Shown here: positions 8,653 to 17,813 of the stretch, in pieces
Numbering within the stretch: position 1 is the stretch's first letter
Layout: each line of letters begins with the position of its first letter
Assembly (NCBI RefSeq): GCF_014194695.1
Contig: NZ_JACIAH010000002.1
Location: 124,001 to 188,000 of the forward strand
Direction: 5' to 3'
DNA: 64,000 nucleotides
Source of the DNA: Rhizobium sp. BK399
GTDB lineage: Bacteria; Pseudomonadota; Alphaproteobacteria; Rhizobiales; Rhizobiaceae
Translations under genes and position numbers: made by a program
The notes under the pieces: model-generated
Seen by the model: only the letters and a program-made list of their open reading frames with translations
Databases searched by the model: none
What the model was told of the DNA's origin: nothing

Positions 8653-9320
8653 GCGGGGTCGACACGAACCCGGTGGCCAAAGACGACGGCCATGCCGCCC
8701 TGATGGATGGTATGTACCGCTACCAGCGCCACATCTATGATCTGACGCGCAAATACTACCTGCTTGGCCGTGATCAGACGATCCGCGATCTGAATGTGCC
8801 GGCGGGCGGCACCTTGCTGGAAGTCGGTTGCGGCACCGGTCGCAACATGGCGCTGGCCCATAAGCATTATCCGCAAGCTCGGCTCTACGGCCTCGACATC
8901 TCACAGGAGATGCTGATCTCCGCGCGCAAGACATTCGAGAGCAAGGCCACGATCCCGGACTTCCGCGTCGCCGACGCAACGGCATTCACGCCTCGCGAAT
9001 TTGGCGTCAGCGGATTCGACCGGATCCTGATCTCCTATGCGCTCTCCATGATCCCCGACTGGGAGTGCGCCGTCGACTCAGCCCTTGCCGCTCTTGCCCC
9101 CGGCGGCGAGTTGCACATAGTCGATTTTGGCCAGCAGGAGCGGCTGCCAGGGTGGTTCGCGCGCTTTCTCAAGGCATGGCTGCGAAAATTTCATGTCTCG
9201 CCGCGCGCTGATTTGCGACAGGTTCTCGAGTCCCAAGCCTCTGAAAATCAAGCACGACTAATATTCGAAACCATGGGCGGCGGGTATGCCTGGCGGGCTG
9301 TCATTGTGACCAAAGCTTGA
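8649..9320 (+). CDS. btaB: Diacylglyceryl-homoserine N-methyltransferase
   Basis: A 223-residue class I SAM methyltransferase that trimethylates diacylglyceryl-homoserine to give DGTS. Motif I is LLEVGCGTGRN (about residues 57-67), followed by the acidic strand YGLDIS. I place the start at the GTG of 8649, which overlaps the btaA stop (GTGA), instead of an in-frame GTG further upstream inside btaA. This is the usual rhizobial arrangement. Identification rests on the fold plus the btaA partner. Confidence 0.92.
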   Translation: MSGVDTNPVAKDDGHAALMDGMYRYQRHIYDLTRKYYLLGRDQTIRDLNVPAGGTLLEVGCGTGRNMALAHKHYPQARLYGLDISQEMLISARKTFESKATIPDFRVADATAFTPREFGVSGFDRILISYALSMIPDWECAVDSALAALAPGGELHIVDFGQQERLPGWFARFLKAWLRKFHVSPRADLRQVLESQASENQARLIFETMGGGYAWRAVIVTKA

Positions 9321-9450
9321 CATTTCGCTTGAAACTAACCGAATTTTTACGTTGATATGGGAAATAGAGGGGACATTCCTCGCTGGACACGTCTTTCACG
9401 AAGGTCGAGCTGTGGGGCAAAAAATCCATTCGTTTCGCGACGGAACACCT

Positions 9451-10248
9451 ATGCGCCGGCTTCTGTTTTGCGTTTTGCCGTTGGCTATCATGCTCGCCGG
9501 ATGCACGTCATCGGGCTATGACTATCTCGAAACAGCGTCCGTAAAGCCGAAAACGCGCTTCAAGGACACCGATCCCCAGGACTTCGGCGCAAAGCATCCG
9601 GAGCAGCAGCCGATCCACGGCATCGACGTTTCCAAGTGGCAGGGCAATATCGACTGGCAGACGGTCAAGGGCTCTGGCGTTGCCTTTGCGTTCATCAAGG
9701 CGACCGAAGGCAAGGACCGCATCGATCCGCGCTTCAACGAGTACTGGCAACGCGCCCGCGCCGTCGGCATTCCTCACGCGCCCTATCACTTCTACTATTT
9801 CTGCTCGACGCCCGACGAGCAGGCTGACTGGTTCATCCGTAACGTGCCAAAGGAATCGATGCGCTTGCCGCCGGTCCTCGACGCCGAATGGAATGCGGAA
9901 TCGAAGACTTGCCGCCTTCGCCCGGATCCGGCGACGGTTCGCGCCCAGCTTCAGCGCTTCATGGATCGCCTCGAGGCCTATTACGGCAAGCGGCCGATCA
10001 TCTATACCTCGGTCGACTTCCACCGCGACAATCTCGTCGGCTATTTCCAGGATTATCACTTCTGGGTTCGCTCCACTGCCAAGCATCCCGAGGTCACGTA
10101 TGCCGACCGCCGTTGGGCCTTCTGGCAGTACACGTCGACGGGCGTCATCCCTGGCATCAAGGGACCGACGGATATCAATGTTTTCGCCGGATCGACGCAG
10201 AACTGGCACAACTGGGTGGCAGCGGTATCGAGGGACACAAATTCTTAG
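9451..10248 (+). CDS. GH25 muramidase lipoprotein
   Basis: A 265-residue glycoside hydrolase family 25 (Chalaropsis-type lysozyme) protein. Start at ATG 9451 gives a lipoprotein signal with LAGC (Cys near residue 17). The domain opens with HGIDVSKWQG, continues through FAFIKATEG, and carries the DxE catalytic signature in VLDAEW. The end WQYTSTG...DINVF is also family-typical. It should cleave beta-1,4 MurNAc-GlcNAc bonds hydrolytically. A longer in-frame start at 9352 would bury the lipobox and is unlikely. Confidence 0.9.
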   Translation: MRRLLFCVLPLAIMLAGCTSSGYDYLETASVKPKTRFKDTDPQDFGAKHPEQQPIHGIDVSKWQGNIDWQTVKGSGVAFAFIKATEGKDRIDPRFNEYWQRARAVGIPHAPYHFYYFCSTPDEQADWFIRNVPKESMRLPPVLDAEWNAESKTCRLRPDPATVRAQLQRFMDRLEAYYGKRPIIYTSVDFHRDNLVGYFQDYHFWVRSTAKHPEVTYADRRWAFWQYTSTGVIPGIKGPTDINVFAGSTQNWHNWVAAVSRDTNS

Positions 10249-10331
10249 CAACGTCCGGCGGTCTTTCTTGCTTCCGTCACAATCATTTGGGAAATCGACT
10301 GAAATTCCATTTGATGACGAGGATCGAAACT

Positions 10332-11564
10332 ATGTACCGCTCGCCCGCAAGCCGCACGGCACTTGCACTCCTTTTTGCCGCTGGTCTCGCCACCGGCGCC
10401 GCCGCAGAAACGCCGGCATCGAGTGCACCGGCTTCGCAGGCAGCAGCCCCGGCATGTGACGGCGACCTCACGGACTTTCTCGCCGGCGTGAAGGCCGACG
10501 CAATTGCCGCCGGTGCATCGGCCGAGGCCGCAGACAAGGCGCTGGAAGGCGCGCAGATCGACCAGAAGGTCTTGAGCCGCGACCGCGCTCAAGGCGTGTT
10601 CAAGCAGACCTTCCTGGAGTTCTCGCAGCGCACCGTCAGCCAGGCTCGCCTCGATATCGGCCGCCAGAAGATGAAGCAATATGCGGATGTCTTCGCCCGC
10701 GCCGAGCAAGAGTTTGGGGTGCCCGCTGGCGTCATCACCGCCTTCTGGGCCATGGAAACGGATTTCGGCGCCGTGCAGGGCGACTTCAACACCCGCAACG
10801 CCCTCGTGACCCTCGCCCATGATTGCCGGCGGCCGGAGTTGTTCCGCCCGCAGCTGATCGCCCTCATCGAAATGGTTCAGCATGGTGACCTCGACCCGGC
10901 AACCAACACCGGCGCCTGGGCGGGAGAGATCGGTCAGGTCCAGATGCTGCCGCGCGATATCGTTGCCTATGGCATGGACGGCGACGGCGATGGCCACGTG
11001 CGCCTCAAGCAGAGCGCTCCTGATGCGATTCTGACGGCAGCAAAGTTCATCCAGCATCTCGGCTTCCAGAAGGGCCAGCCGTGGATCCAGGAAGTCACCC
11101 TTCCCGAAGGCCTGCCCTGGGAGAAGTCGGGCATCGGCGGTCCCCTGACGGCCGGCGAATGGTTTGCCCTCGGCGTCAAGCCGCGGGATGGGAACACCAA
11201 CTTCGGTAACCTGCACGCCGACTTGATCCTGCCGCAGGGCCGCCTCGGAGCGACCTTCATCGCCTACCCGAATTTCCAGATCTATCTCGAATGGAACAAG
11301 TCGTTCATCTACACGACGTCGGCAGCCTACTTCGCGACCCGTCTTGCTGGTGCGGAGACCTACCTCAAGGGCACGCCGGAGCAGGGTCTTTCCAACGACC
11401 AGATGAAGGAACTGCAGACCAAGCTCGGAACCCTCGGCCACGACGTCGGCAAGGTCGACGGCATCCTGGGTTCGGGCACGCGCGTAGCCATCCAGAAGGA
11501 GCAGCAGCGTCTCGGCATGCCGGCCGACGGCTGGGCAACGCCGACACTTCTGAATTCGCTGTGA
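10332..11564 (+). CDS. MltB-type lytic murein transglycosylase with C-terminal peptidoglycan-binding domain
   Basis: A 410-residue exported enzyme. ATG 10332 follows a GAGG site and gives a clean signal peptide ending AAA about residue 25. The catalytic domain carries FWAMETDFG, with Glu as the likely catalytic residue, and the GEIGQVQMLP motif. Residues of about 350-410 form a PG_binding_1 module (LQTKLGTLGHDVGKVDG). It cleaves glycan strands to 1,6-anhydro products in the periplasm. An ATG 18 nt upstream (10314) is an alternative start. A strong terminator follows. Confidence 0.9.
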   Translation: MYRSPASRTALALLFAAGLATGAAAETPASSAPASQAAAPACDGDLTDFLAGVKADAIAAGASAEAADKALEGAQIDQKVLSRDRAQGVFKQTFLEFSQRTVSQARLDIGRQKMKQYADVFARAEQEFGVPAGVITAFWAMETDFGAVQGDFNTRNALVTLAHDCRRPELFRPQLIALIEMVQHGDLDPATNTGAWAGEIGQVQMLPRDIVAYGMDGDGDGHVRLKQSAPDAILTAAKFIQHLGFQKGQPWIQEVTLPEGLPWEKSGIGGPLTAGEWFALGVKPRDGNTNFGNLHADLILPQGRLGATFIAYPNFQIYLEWNKSFIYTTSAAYFATRLAGAETYLKGTPEQGLSNDQMKELQTKLGTLGHDVGKVDGILGSGTRVAIQKEQQRLGMPADGWATPTLLNSL

Positions 11565-11583
11565 TTACTGATTCAGCACGCTT

Positions 11584-11610
11584 AAAGCCGGGTCTCAGAC
11601 CCGGCTTTTT
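11584..11610 (+). terminator. Rho-independent terminator after the MltB-type gene
   Basis: A perfect 11-bp stem (AAAGCCGGGTC / GACCCGGCTTT, loop TCA) runs into a T-run, 20 nt after the stop codon. Confidence 0.9.
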
Positions 11611-11862
11611 CATTTGTTCCATGGTTTCAGAGACTTCGCCTAGCCTTCATCTTGCCGCATGTGTGAAGGCGGGATCGCTGACTTTAACGCCAAGTTAAAA
11701 TCTGTGAATATTTTTCCGTCGCAATTTTGCCAGTGATTTCATCACGTTGCCCGCAAGCCAGCATTGTCGATGTGACATTTTCGCCGCAGTGCAGTATAAA
11801 ATCTGCTTTCCAAGCGACACATTCGCGACATATTATCGCGGCGTTAACGCAAGGAGACAGAC

Positions 11863-11940
11863 ATGGGACTTACACAATCCTTGAATGTCCTTTTGGTCAG
11901 CGCGGCGTTTGCATTCGTATTGACAATGCTTTTCATCTAA
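11863..11940 (+). CDS. 25-residue single-span membrane peptide
   Basis: ATG at 11863 to TAA at 11940 encodes 25 residues beginning MGLTQSLNVLLVSAAF. After the polar first six residues nearly the whole chain is hydrophobic, enough for one transmembrane helix. A near-consensus AAGGAG lies 6 nt before the ATG. The gene is isolated: a terminator ends the upstream unit 253 nt before it and another hairpin with T-run follows at 12001-12034, so it is its own transcription unit. No function is known to me. The strong initiation signal and dedicated unit argue for a real small protein; conservation is untested. Confidence 0.6.
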   Translation: MGLTQSLNVLLVSAAFAFVLTMLFI

Positions 11941-12000
11941 ACGTCGTGCCGATTGAACAGTGCCGAGACTCCTGAGTAGCGAAACAGTTCAATGAATCGG

Positions 12001-12034
12001 AAAAGCGCATCCCACGGAGATGCGCTTTTCTTTT
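12001..12034. terminator. Bidirectional terminator between the small peptide gene and metF
   Basis: The stem AAAAGCGCATC / GATGCGCTTTT (12001-12029, loop CCACGGA) is followed by CTTTTT on the plus strand; the A-run on the left side gives a T-run for minus-strand transcription from metF. Confidence 0.88.
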
Positions 12035-12055
12035 TGTCCTCTAATCTGGGCCAGC

Positions 12056-12955
12056 CTAGGCGGCAGCGCCGGCCTTTCTGGCCCCTTCCCGGGTAAAGCC
12101 GAGATTGGTCAGCACTGCCGACACGAGAGGCGAGCGATTCATCGTGTACAGATGGAAATCGGTGAGCCCGCGACGAGCGAGGTCTTCGATCTGCTCGGCC
12201 GCAACCTCGGCGGCAACCTTTGCTCTCTCTTCGGGCTTGTCGTCGAAGCCCGCAAAGCGCTCATCCAGAAACGCCGGTATCACGGTGCCGCAAGCGCCGG
12301 CAAACCGCTTCAGCTGCGTCAGGTTTTGGATTGGCATGATACCCGGCACAATAGGAATATTGACGCCGGCAGCCCGCACCTTTTCCAGATAGCGCTCGAA
12401 ATTGTCGTTGTCGAAGAAGAACTGCGTCAGCGCGCGGGTCGCGCCGTTGTCCGCCTTTTGCTTCAGCATATCGATATCGGCGGCGGTATCACGGCTCTCC
12501 GGATGCTTTTCGGGGTAGGCCGAGACCGAAATCTCGAAGTCGCCGATTTCACGCAGTCCGGCAACCAGTGCTGCTGCATTCGCATAGCCGCCGGGATGCG
12601 GCTGGTAGGGTGCGCCGACGCCGCCAGGGGCATCGCCTCGAAGCGCAACGAAGTGCTTGACGCCAACTTTGCGGAAGCTGTCGATCACGCTGTGCGTTTC
12701 GTCCTTCGTCGCGCCGACGCAGGTGAGATGCGACGCCGTGGCAAGCGGGGTTTCGGCGAGGAAGCGCGACACGGTCGCCAACGTTGGTGCCTTGGTAGTC
12801 CCACCGGCGCCATAGGTCACCGACACAAAGTCCGGGTTCCAGTCCTGCAGCTCGTTGACCGCGTTCCACAGTTGTCCTTCCATCTCTTCCGACTTCGGCG
12901 GAAAGAACTCGAAGGAAATGCCGATCTTGCGGCGCGCGTCGCTGTTCAAAGCCAT
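12056..12955 (-). CDS. metF: 5,10-methylenetetrahydrofolate reductase
   Basis: A 299-residue MTHFR. It reduces methylene-THF to methyl-THF, the methyl donor for methionine synthase (metH, 49959-53732). The N-terminal SFEFFPPKSEEME motif contains the conserved catalytic-region Glu. Further family segments are FVSVTYGAGG (about 50) and HFVALRGDAPGG (about 110). The start at 12955 (MALNSDARRK) is preceded by GGGAG; an in-frame start 39 nt upstream would run into the neighbouring gene. Only 4 nt separate it from the upstream regulator gene, so the two form an operon. Confidence 0.93.
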   Translation of the reverse strand: MALNSDARRKIGISFEFFPPKSEEMEGQLWNAVNELQDWNPDFVSVTYGAGGTTKAPTLATVSRFLAETPLATASHLTCVGATKDETHSVIDSFRKVGVKHFVALRGDAPGGVGAPYQPHPGGYANAAALVAGLREIGDFEISVSAYPEKHPESRDTAADIDMLKQKADNGATRALTQFFFDNDNFERYLEKVRAAGVNIPIVPGIMPIQNLTQLKRFAGACGTVIPAFLDERFAGFDDKPEERAKVAAEVAAEQIEDLARRGLTDFHLYTMNRSPLVSAVLTNLGFTREGARKAGAAA

Positions 12956-12959
12956 TTCA

Positions 12960-13982
12960 TTATCTCCCGGCAAGTATGGGTTCGGCGCCTTCACTCACGG
13001 CTGAGGCCGTGAGGCGCCGAGGGTCGCGCGCAAGCCAAACAGTGACGGTGAGCCCCTGCCCGCTTTGATGACCCGGGTGAAGATCGACGACCTGCTCGAC
13101 ATCCAGCCCGGCCTTGCGCAGCCAGTCGGACATCGACTGATGCGAGAAGCCGAGGCGAACATGCGCGTGCTCGTCGCGAAGGTATTCCAGCCCGTGTGGG
13201 GCAAGATCGATGATAAGAAGCCGTCCGCCTGGCCGCAGCATGCGCGCGGCCTCGCCGATTGCGATCTCCGGCTGATCGAAGAAATGCAGCACCTGATGGA
13301 TCGTCACCACGTCGAAATCCTGCGCCTCGAACGGCAAATTCAGGATATCGGCGTGACGAACGGATGCCTTGGTGATCCCTGACTTGTCGAGGTTGGCGCG
13401 CGCCACGCTCAGCATGTCGCGGCTGGCGTCGACGCCGATCGCCCGGCGATAGAGGCCAGATAGAAGCTCGAGGATGCGTCCTGTCCCGGTGCCCAGATCG
13501 AGAAGCGAGTCGATCGGCTGGCTGCCGAGCAACCGTATGACGGCGGCATCGACCTCTTCATCGGCGGCGTGCAGGCGGCGAAGCTCGTCCCATTCCGCCG
13601 CGTTGCGGCTGAAATAGGCCTGCGCGCGCTCGGCCCGCTGACGTTTGACCGTCGCCAGCCGTTCGCTGTCGCGAAGGACGACGGGGTCGTTCTCGGAGGC
13701 ATGCGCCAGCAGGCTGCGCACGAAAGCGGCCGCTTTGCCATCCTGCCGAAGGCGGAAATAGGCCCAGGCGCCTTCCTGGTAGCGGTCGATCAGATCCGCT
13801 TCGCCCAGCAGCTTGAGGTGACGAGAAATACGCGGTTGGGACTGGCCAAGGATTTCCGTAAGATCGGTCACGGTCAGGTCGCCCGCCGCCAGCAGAGCCA
13901 GAAGACGCAGACGCGTCGGCTCGCCGGCCGCCCTGAGGACGTCCACCAAAGCATCCAATCCAAGTCTGATAGGCTCACCCAT
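12960..13982 (-). CDS. sahR: ArsR-family regulator fused to a SAM/SAH-binding methyltransferase domain (SahR type)
   Basis: A 340-residue two-domain protein. Residues of about 10-90 are an ArsR winged helix (GEPTRLRLLALL ... SQPRISRHLKLL). Residues of about 130-300 are a class I methyltransferase fold with LLDLGTGTGRILELL and the acidic strand GVDAS. This architecture is that of SahR, described in Proteobacteria as a repressor of SAM-cycle genes that senses S-adenosylhomocysteine. Supporting context: it is co-transcribed with metF, and an identical palindrome precedes both it and metH. Start at 13982 keeps the palindrome upstream; a start at 14000 is also in frame but would place the ATG inside it. 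Confidence 0.82.
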   Translation of the reverse strand: MGEPIRLGLDALVDVLRAAGEPTRLRLLALLAAGDLTVTDLTEILGQSQPRISRHLKLLGEADLIDRYQEGAWAYFRLRQDGKAAAFVRSLLAHASENDPVVLRDSERLATVKRQRAERAQAYFSRNAAEWDELRRLHAADEEVDAAVIRLLGSQPIDSLLDLGTGTGRILELLSGLYRRAIGVDASRDMLSVARANLDKSGITKASVRHADILNLPFEAQDFDVVTIHQVLHFFDQPEIAIGEAARMLRPGGRLLIIDLAPHGLEYLRDEHAHVRLGFSHQSMSDWLRKAGLDVEQVVDLHPGHQSGQGLTVTVWLARDPRRLTASAVSEGAEPILAGR

Positions 13983-13997
13983 ACCCGATCCAATCAA

Positions 13998-14019
13998 CAT
14001 ATAAAGATATCTTTATGTG
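13998..14019. promoter_or_regulatory. Palindromic operator before the sahR-metF operon
   Basis: The perfect 16-bp palindrome ATAAAGATATCTTTAT occupies 14001-14016, with two further complementary pairs outside a single mismatch. It lies about 20 nt before the chosen start of the ArsR-type gene. The same 16-mer recurs upstream of metH at 53777-53792. Autoregulation by the encoded regulator is the natural reading. Confidence 0.75.
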
Positions 14020-14093
14020 ATTTGAATAGGTGTGGCAAGCTGGAATTCCATCCATTCACGAAATTAGCTGCTCGGATCACGACATAGGTGCGC

Positions 14094-14124
14094 GCAAAAA
14101 AAAGCCCCGGCGAACCGGGGCTTT
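14094..14124 (-). terminator. Terminator of ettA
   Basis: Stem AAAGCCCCGG / CCGGGGCTTT with a CGAA tetraloop; an A8 run at 14094-14103 supplies the U-tract for minus-strand transcripts leaving ettA. Confidence 0.88.
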
Positions 14125-14151
14125 CATATAGCTGGAGTCGCTCTTTGGCGA

Positions 14152-15801
14152 TCAGCGCGTCAGGCGCTTATAGGTCACGCGGTGCGGATTGATCGAGTCG
14201 ACGCCGAGACGGCGCATCTTGTCCTTCTCGTAGTCCTCGAAGTTGCCCTCGAACCATTCGACATGGCTGTCGCCCTCAAAGGCGAGGATATGCGTCGCCA
14301 GGCGGTCGAGGAACATGCGATCGTGGCTGATGATGACAGCGCAGCCGGCGAAGCTTTCGAGCGCGTCCTCGAGGGCTGCGAGCGTTTCCGTATCCAGGTC
14401 GTTGGTCGGTTCGTCGAGCAGGATGACGTTGCCACCGGCCTTCAACATCTTGGCCAGGTGGACACGGTTGCGCTGACCGCCGGAAAGCGTGCCGACCTTC
14501 TGCTGCTGGTCGCCGCCCTTGAAGTTGAAAGCCCCGCAATAGGCGCGCGAGTTCACTTCGTGCTTGCCGAGCTTGATGATGTCGTTGCCGCCGGAGATTT
14601 CCTCCCAGACCGTCTTGTTGCCGTCGAGCGCATCGCGGCTCTGGTCGACATAGCCGAGATCGACAGTCTCGCCGATCCGGATGTCGCCGCTATCGGGCTT
14701 CTCTTGGCCGGTGATCATGCGGAACAACGTCGTCTTGCCGGCGCCGTTCGGACCGATGACACCGACAATGCCGCCGGGCGGCAGCTTGAAGGTGAGGTTT
14801 TCGATGAGCATCGTATCGCCATAGCCCTTGGTGAGGTTCTCGGCTTCGATGACGACCTGGCCAAGACGCTCGCCGACCGGGATGACGATCTGCGCATCGC
14901 CGGGGCGACGGGCCTCTGCCGCTGCGACCAACTCGTCATAGGCACGGATACGCGCCTTGGACTTCGCCTGGCGGGCCTTCGGGCTGGCGGCCATCCATTC
15001 CTGCTCGCGGCTGATTGCCTTCTGGCGGGAGGCCTCTTCGCGCCCCTCCTGCTGCATGCGCTTGGCCTTCGATTGCAGATAGGCGGAGTAGTTGCCCTCG
15101 TAGGGGATACCGCGACCACGGTCGAGTTCGAGGATCCAGCCCGTGACATTGTCGAGGAAGTAGCGATCGTGGGTGATCATCAGGACGGAGCCGGGGTACT
15201 GGCGCAAATGTTTTTCAAGCCAGGCAATCGTCTCGGCGTCGAGGTGGTTGGTTGGTTCGTCGAGCAGCAGCAGGTCGGGCTGCGCCAACAACAGGCGGCA
15301 GAGCGCTACACGGCGCTTTTCGCCGCCGGAGAGCTTCTCGACCGAAGAGTCGCCTGGCGGGCAGCGCAGCGCGTCCATGGCCATTTCGACCTGGCTTTCG
15401 AGGTCCCAGAGGTTCTGGCTGTCAATGACGTCCTGGAGCTTGGCGCCCTCTTCCGCCGTCTCGTCGGAATAATTCATCATCAGCTCGTTATAGCGATCGA
15501 GGATCGCCTTCTTCGGAGCAACACCTTCCATGACGTTTTCGAGCAGGGTTTTGGCGGCATCGAGCTGCGGTTCCTGCGCGAGGTAGCCGAGTGTGGCACC
15601 TTCAGCAAGCCAGGCCTCGCCGGTGTATTCCTTATCGAGGCCGGCCATGATGCGTAGTACCGTCGACTTACCGGCGCCGTTTGGTCCGAGGATACCGATC
15701 TTGGCATCAGGATAAAAAGAAAGGTGGATGTTTTCCAGCACCTTCTTGTTGCCGTACGCCTTGTTGAGGCCGGCCATATGATAGATGAACTGACGTGCCA
15801 T
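14152..15801 (-). CDS. ettA: Energy-dependent translational throttle protein (ABC-F)
   Basis: A 549-residue soluble protein with two ABC ATPase domains and no membrane segments. Each domain has a Walker A (GPNGAGKST near 40, GPNGAGKTT near 355) and a signature ([22 protein letters not shown]). Between them lies a basic, helical linker of about 80 residues ([20 protein letters not shown]) corresponding to the P-site tRNA interaction motif. EttA binds the ribosomal E site and gates the first elongation step according to ATP/ADP level. Length and order match EttA rather than Uup. Monocistronic. Confidence 0.93.
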   Translation of the reverse strand: MARQFIYHMAGLNKAYGNKKVLENIHLSFYPDAKIGILGPNGAGKSTVLRIMAGLDKEYTGEAWLAEGATLGYLAQEPQLDAAKTLLENVMEGVAPKKAILDRYNELMMNYSDETAEEGAKLQDVIDSQNLWDLESQVEMAMDALRCPPGDSSVEKLSGGEKRRVALCRLLLAQPDLLLLDEPTNHLDAETIAWLEKHLRQYPGSVLMITHDRYFLDNVTGWILELDRGRGIPYEGNYSAYLQSKAKRMQQEGREEASRQKAISREQEWMAASPKARQAKSKARIRAYDELVAAAEARRPGDAQIVIPVGERLGQVVIEAENLTKGYGDTMLIENLTFKLPPGGIVGVIGPNGAGKTTLFRMITGQEKPDSGDIRIGETVDLGYVDQSRDALDGNKTVWEEISGGNDIIKLGKHEVNSRAYCGAFNFKGGDQQQKVGTLSGGQRNRVHLAKMLKAGGNVILLDEPTNDLDTETLAALEDALESFAGCAVIISHDRMFLDRLATHILAFEGDSHVEWFEGNFEDYEKDKMRRLGVDSINPHRVTYKRLTR

Positions 15802-15932
15802 TGATTGTTCGCTCCGCGGCGGGATTTAAGTTTGCCGCTATGTAGGCGAATTGGGCTCAAGGAGCAACGCGCGAAGGCTAAAAACCAGAGGCTTTTGTGG
15901 CCTTGCGGACATTTTGCAGAGGGACGGCGTCA

Positions 15933-17738
15933 CTACCAAAGCTTCGCGTGATCGATGCGAAAGAGTTGGAAATCGCTCGGCTTCGCATAAGGAACCCTCT
16001 CGAGACCCGGCCAACTTTTCCCAGCCGCCAAAGCCGCATAGAGCGGAGCCTGCTGTAGATCGGCCGCCAGCGGAAATCGGCATACAGCCACATAGTCGAA
16101 GGGCTCCAACGCCGCGCGGCGGACCGCCGCGTCAGACGAGGTGAAGGCCTCGAACATGCGTCTCATACCGGGCGACGCACGGTGGAATGGCACTGCGCCG
16201 ACAGAAAATCCTGCAGGACGTGCGAATAACACGCGCAACGCGATGCCCTGAGGAAGCGCAATTCGTCCCGCGGCGACCGAATTCAGAACACCGAAATCCT
16301 CGCCGTCGCAGTCGCTGGCCGTCATGTAATCGACCGCATCGAATACGTGCATCGGCGGTCGGATGACAAGGCAAAGAACCGCTGGCGCAAGAACGGATGC
16401 AAGGGCAAATCCGACAGCCACTCGCACTCCTCGCGTTGGCGATCGGGCATTTAGATAATAGGCAATCGCCGCTGGCAGAAACGGCGGTATGAGCGCAATC
16501 GGAAAGCGGATGTTCCGCAAGACGTCAAACGTCAGAAGCAGGGAGGCAAGACCCACGGCGAATGCAACCCCCACGCCGAACTTTTGCTGTCGTATCTGCG
16601 CGGCGACGTAAGGTGCAGCCAGAAGGGCACCGCAAGTGGAAAGCGCCAGCAGCGCAACGGTGGAGTATTGCGCACTCTCGTAAAGGTAGAGGAAGCTGTT
16701 CTCCTGCCAAATGCGAGAGAACCAAAACGCGCGCGATACCGGATCGATCATCTGATAGGGGCCGCCGAGACAGCGTGGAAAATACCACGCAGCCAGGCCA
16801 AGGACGAATGCGCTTGACAGGCCCAGCCATAGGATTTTTGCGAAGATCGATGAGCGATCCGGCACCACCCAAACTACGCAGGACAGGGTGGCGGACATTC
16901 CGATCAACAGAAACAGATAGGGTGCGGAAAAGGCATCGCATTGCGTCGAAACGATGCCGTCCGGGCCAATGAAGGCAAGCGCGGCAGCACCGGCGACGGC
17001 ACTCATTGCGGGACCGCTGGCAATAATCATCGCCCGCGCATCCCTGACGCCGGCAATGTAGCAGAGGACCAGCCCGGCGTAGGCAACAACGACCAGCGGC
17101 AGGCATTCCAGTCCGATGACGATGGAGAGCGCCGCAGCGCCCCCCACGAGCGCGCCGCCCAACTGATCCCAGCGAACAAGACCGGACACCATAAGCATCA
17201 TCGCGACCAGTTGGCCATCGTGGTGGTCAATGCGGCCCGGCGAGAATTCGAACACGGCAACCGCCATGAGAATTGTCATCAGCATCAACATCAGCAACGA
17301 CGACAAGCGCGACGTCGGCTGATCGGCCATCAACCGTTTCACGGTGGACGCAACCGGCAGGCAGAAAAGGGCGAGCATCAACGGCGGCCAGATGCGGAAA
17401 GAGAAGGAGATAGCCTGATCGATGGGCATGAACGGCCGCAGCAACGTCGCTATTGCCGCGTAAGGTAGATCGATCAATCTCGACCAGGGCGAAACGTAAG
17501 CTTCGGGCATTGAAATGAACGGCAGCGTAAGATCGAACCACCGACCATCCGGCGACATCAGATACCGGATCTGCAACTCACGCATCTGGTCATCGAGATC
17601 ACCGAGGAACAACACCCCGTCGGCGAGATCGAACAGAACAATGGCAAGCCCTGTGATGTAGACTGTGAGAAAGGTGCGCAGAAATGGCCTGCTGTCAGGC
17701 AAGACCTTCAAGTCGGCTCGCGATAGAACTGCATCCAT
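15933..17738 (-). CDS. GT-C-type polytopic membrane glycosyltransferase, STT3-like
   Basis: A 601-residue protein with about a dozen hydrophobic segments and a soluble C-terminal tail (from about residue 480). The first periplasmic loop contains GDLDDQMRELQIRYL and then SPWSRLIDLPYA. The second contains SPGRIDHHDGQL. An acidic pair in the first loop and an RIDHH motif after a later helix resemble the GT-C fold of oligosaccharyltransferase STT3/PglB-like enzymes that use polyprenyl-linked donors. The usual WWDYG motif is not seen. Acceptor and donor are unknown, and no polysaccharide genes flank it. Assignment is by motif resemblance only. Confidence 0.55.
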   Translation of the reverse strand: MDAVLSRADLKVLPDSRPFLRTFLTVYITGLAIVLFDLADGVLFLGDLDDQMRELQIRYLMSPDGRWFDLTLPFISMPEAYVSPWSRLIDLPYAAIATLLRPFMPIDQAISFSFRIWPPLMLALFCLPVASTVKRLMADQPTSRLSSLLMLMLMTILMAVAVFEFSPGRIDHHDGQLVAMMLMVSGLVRWDQLGGALVGGAAALSIVIGLECLPLVVVAYAGLVLCYIAGVRDARAMIIASGPAMSAVAGAAALAFIGPDGIVSTQCDAFSAPYLFLLIGMSATLSCVVWVVPDRSSIFAKILWLGLSSAFVLGLAAWYFPRCLGGPYQMIDPVSRAFWFSRIWQENSFLYLYESAQYSTVALLALSTCGALLAAPYVAAQIRQQKFGVGVAFAVGLASLLLTFDVLRNIRFPIALIPPFLPAAIAYYLNARSPTRGVRVAVGFALASVLAPAVLCLVIRPPMHVFDAVDYMTASDCDGEDFGVLNSVAAGRIALPQGIALRVLFARPAGFSVGAVPFHRASPGMRRMFEAFTSSDAAVRRAALEPFDYVAVCRFPLAADLQQAPLYAALAAGKSWPGLERVPYAKPSDFQLFRIDHAKLW

Positions 17739-17813
17739 TCCGCACTCGCCCCAGCAAACAGCGGCCAGACATTAATCCAATCCGATTAATATTCGGCTAC
17801 ATGAGCAAAAACA

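Noticed and set aside
14182..15657. A 491-codon plus-strand open frame
   Set aside because: It is antisense to ettA; the codon bias of the GC-rich gene leaves the complementary frame open. The minus-strand product has complete ABC-F motifs.
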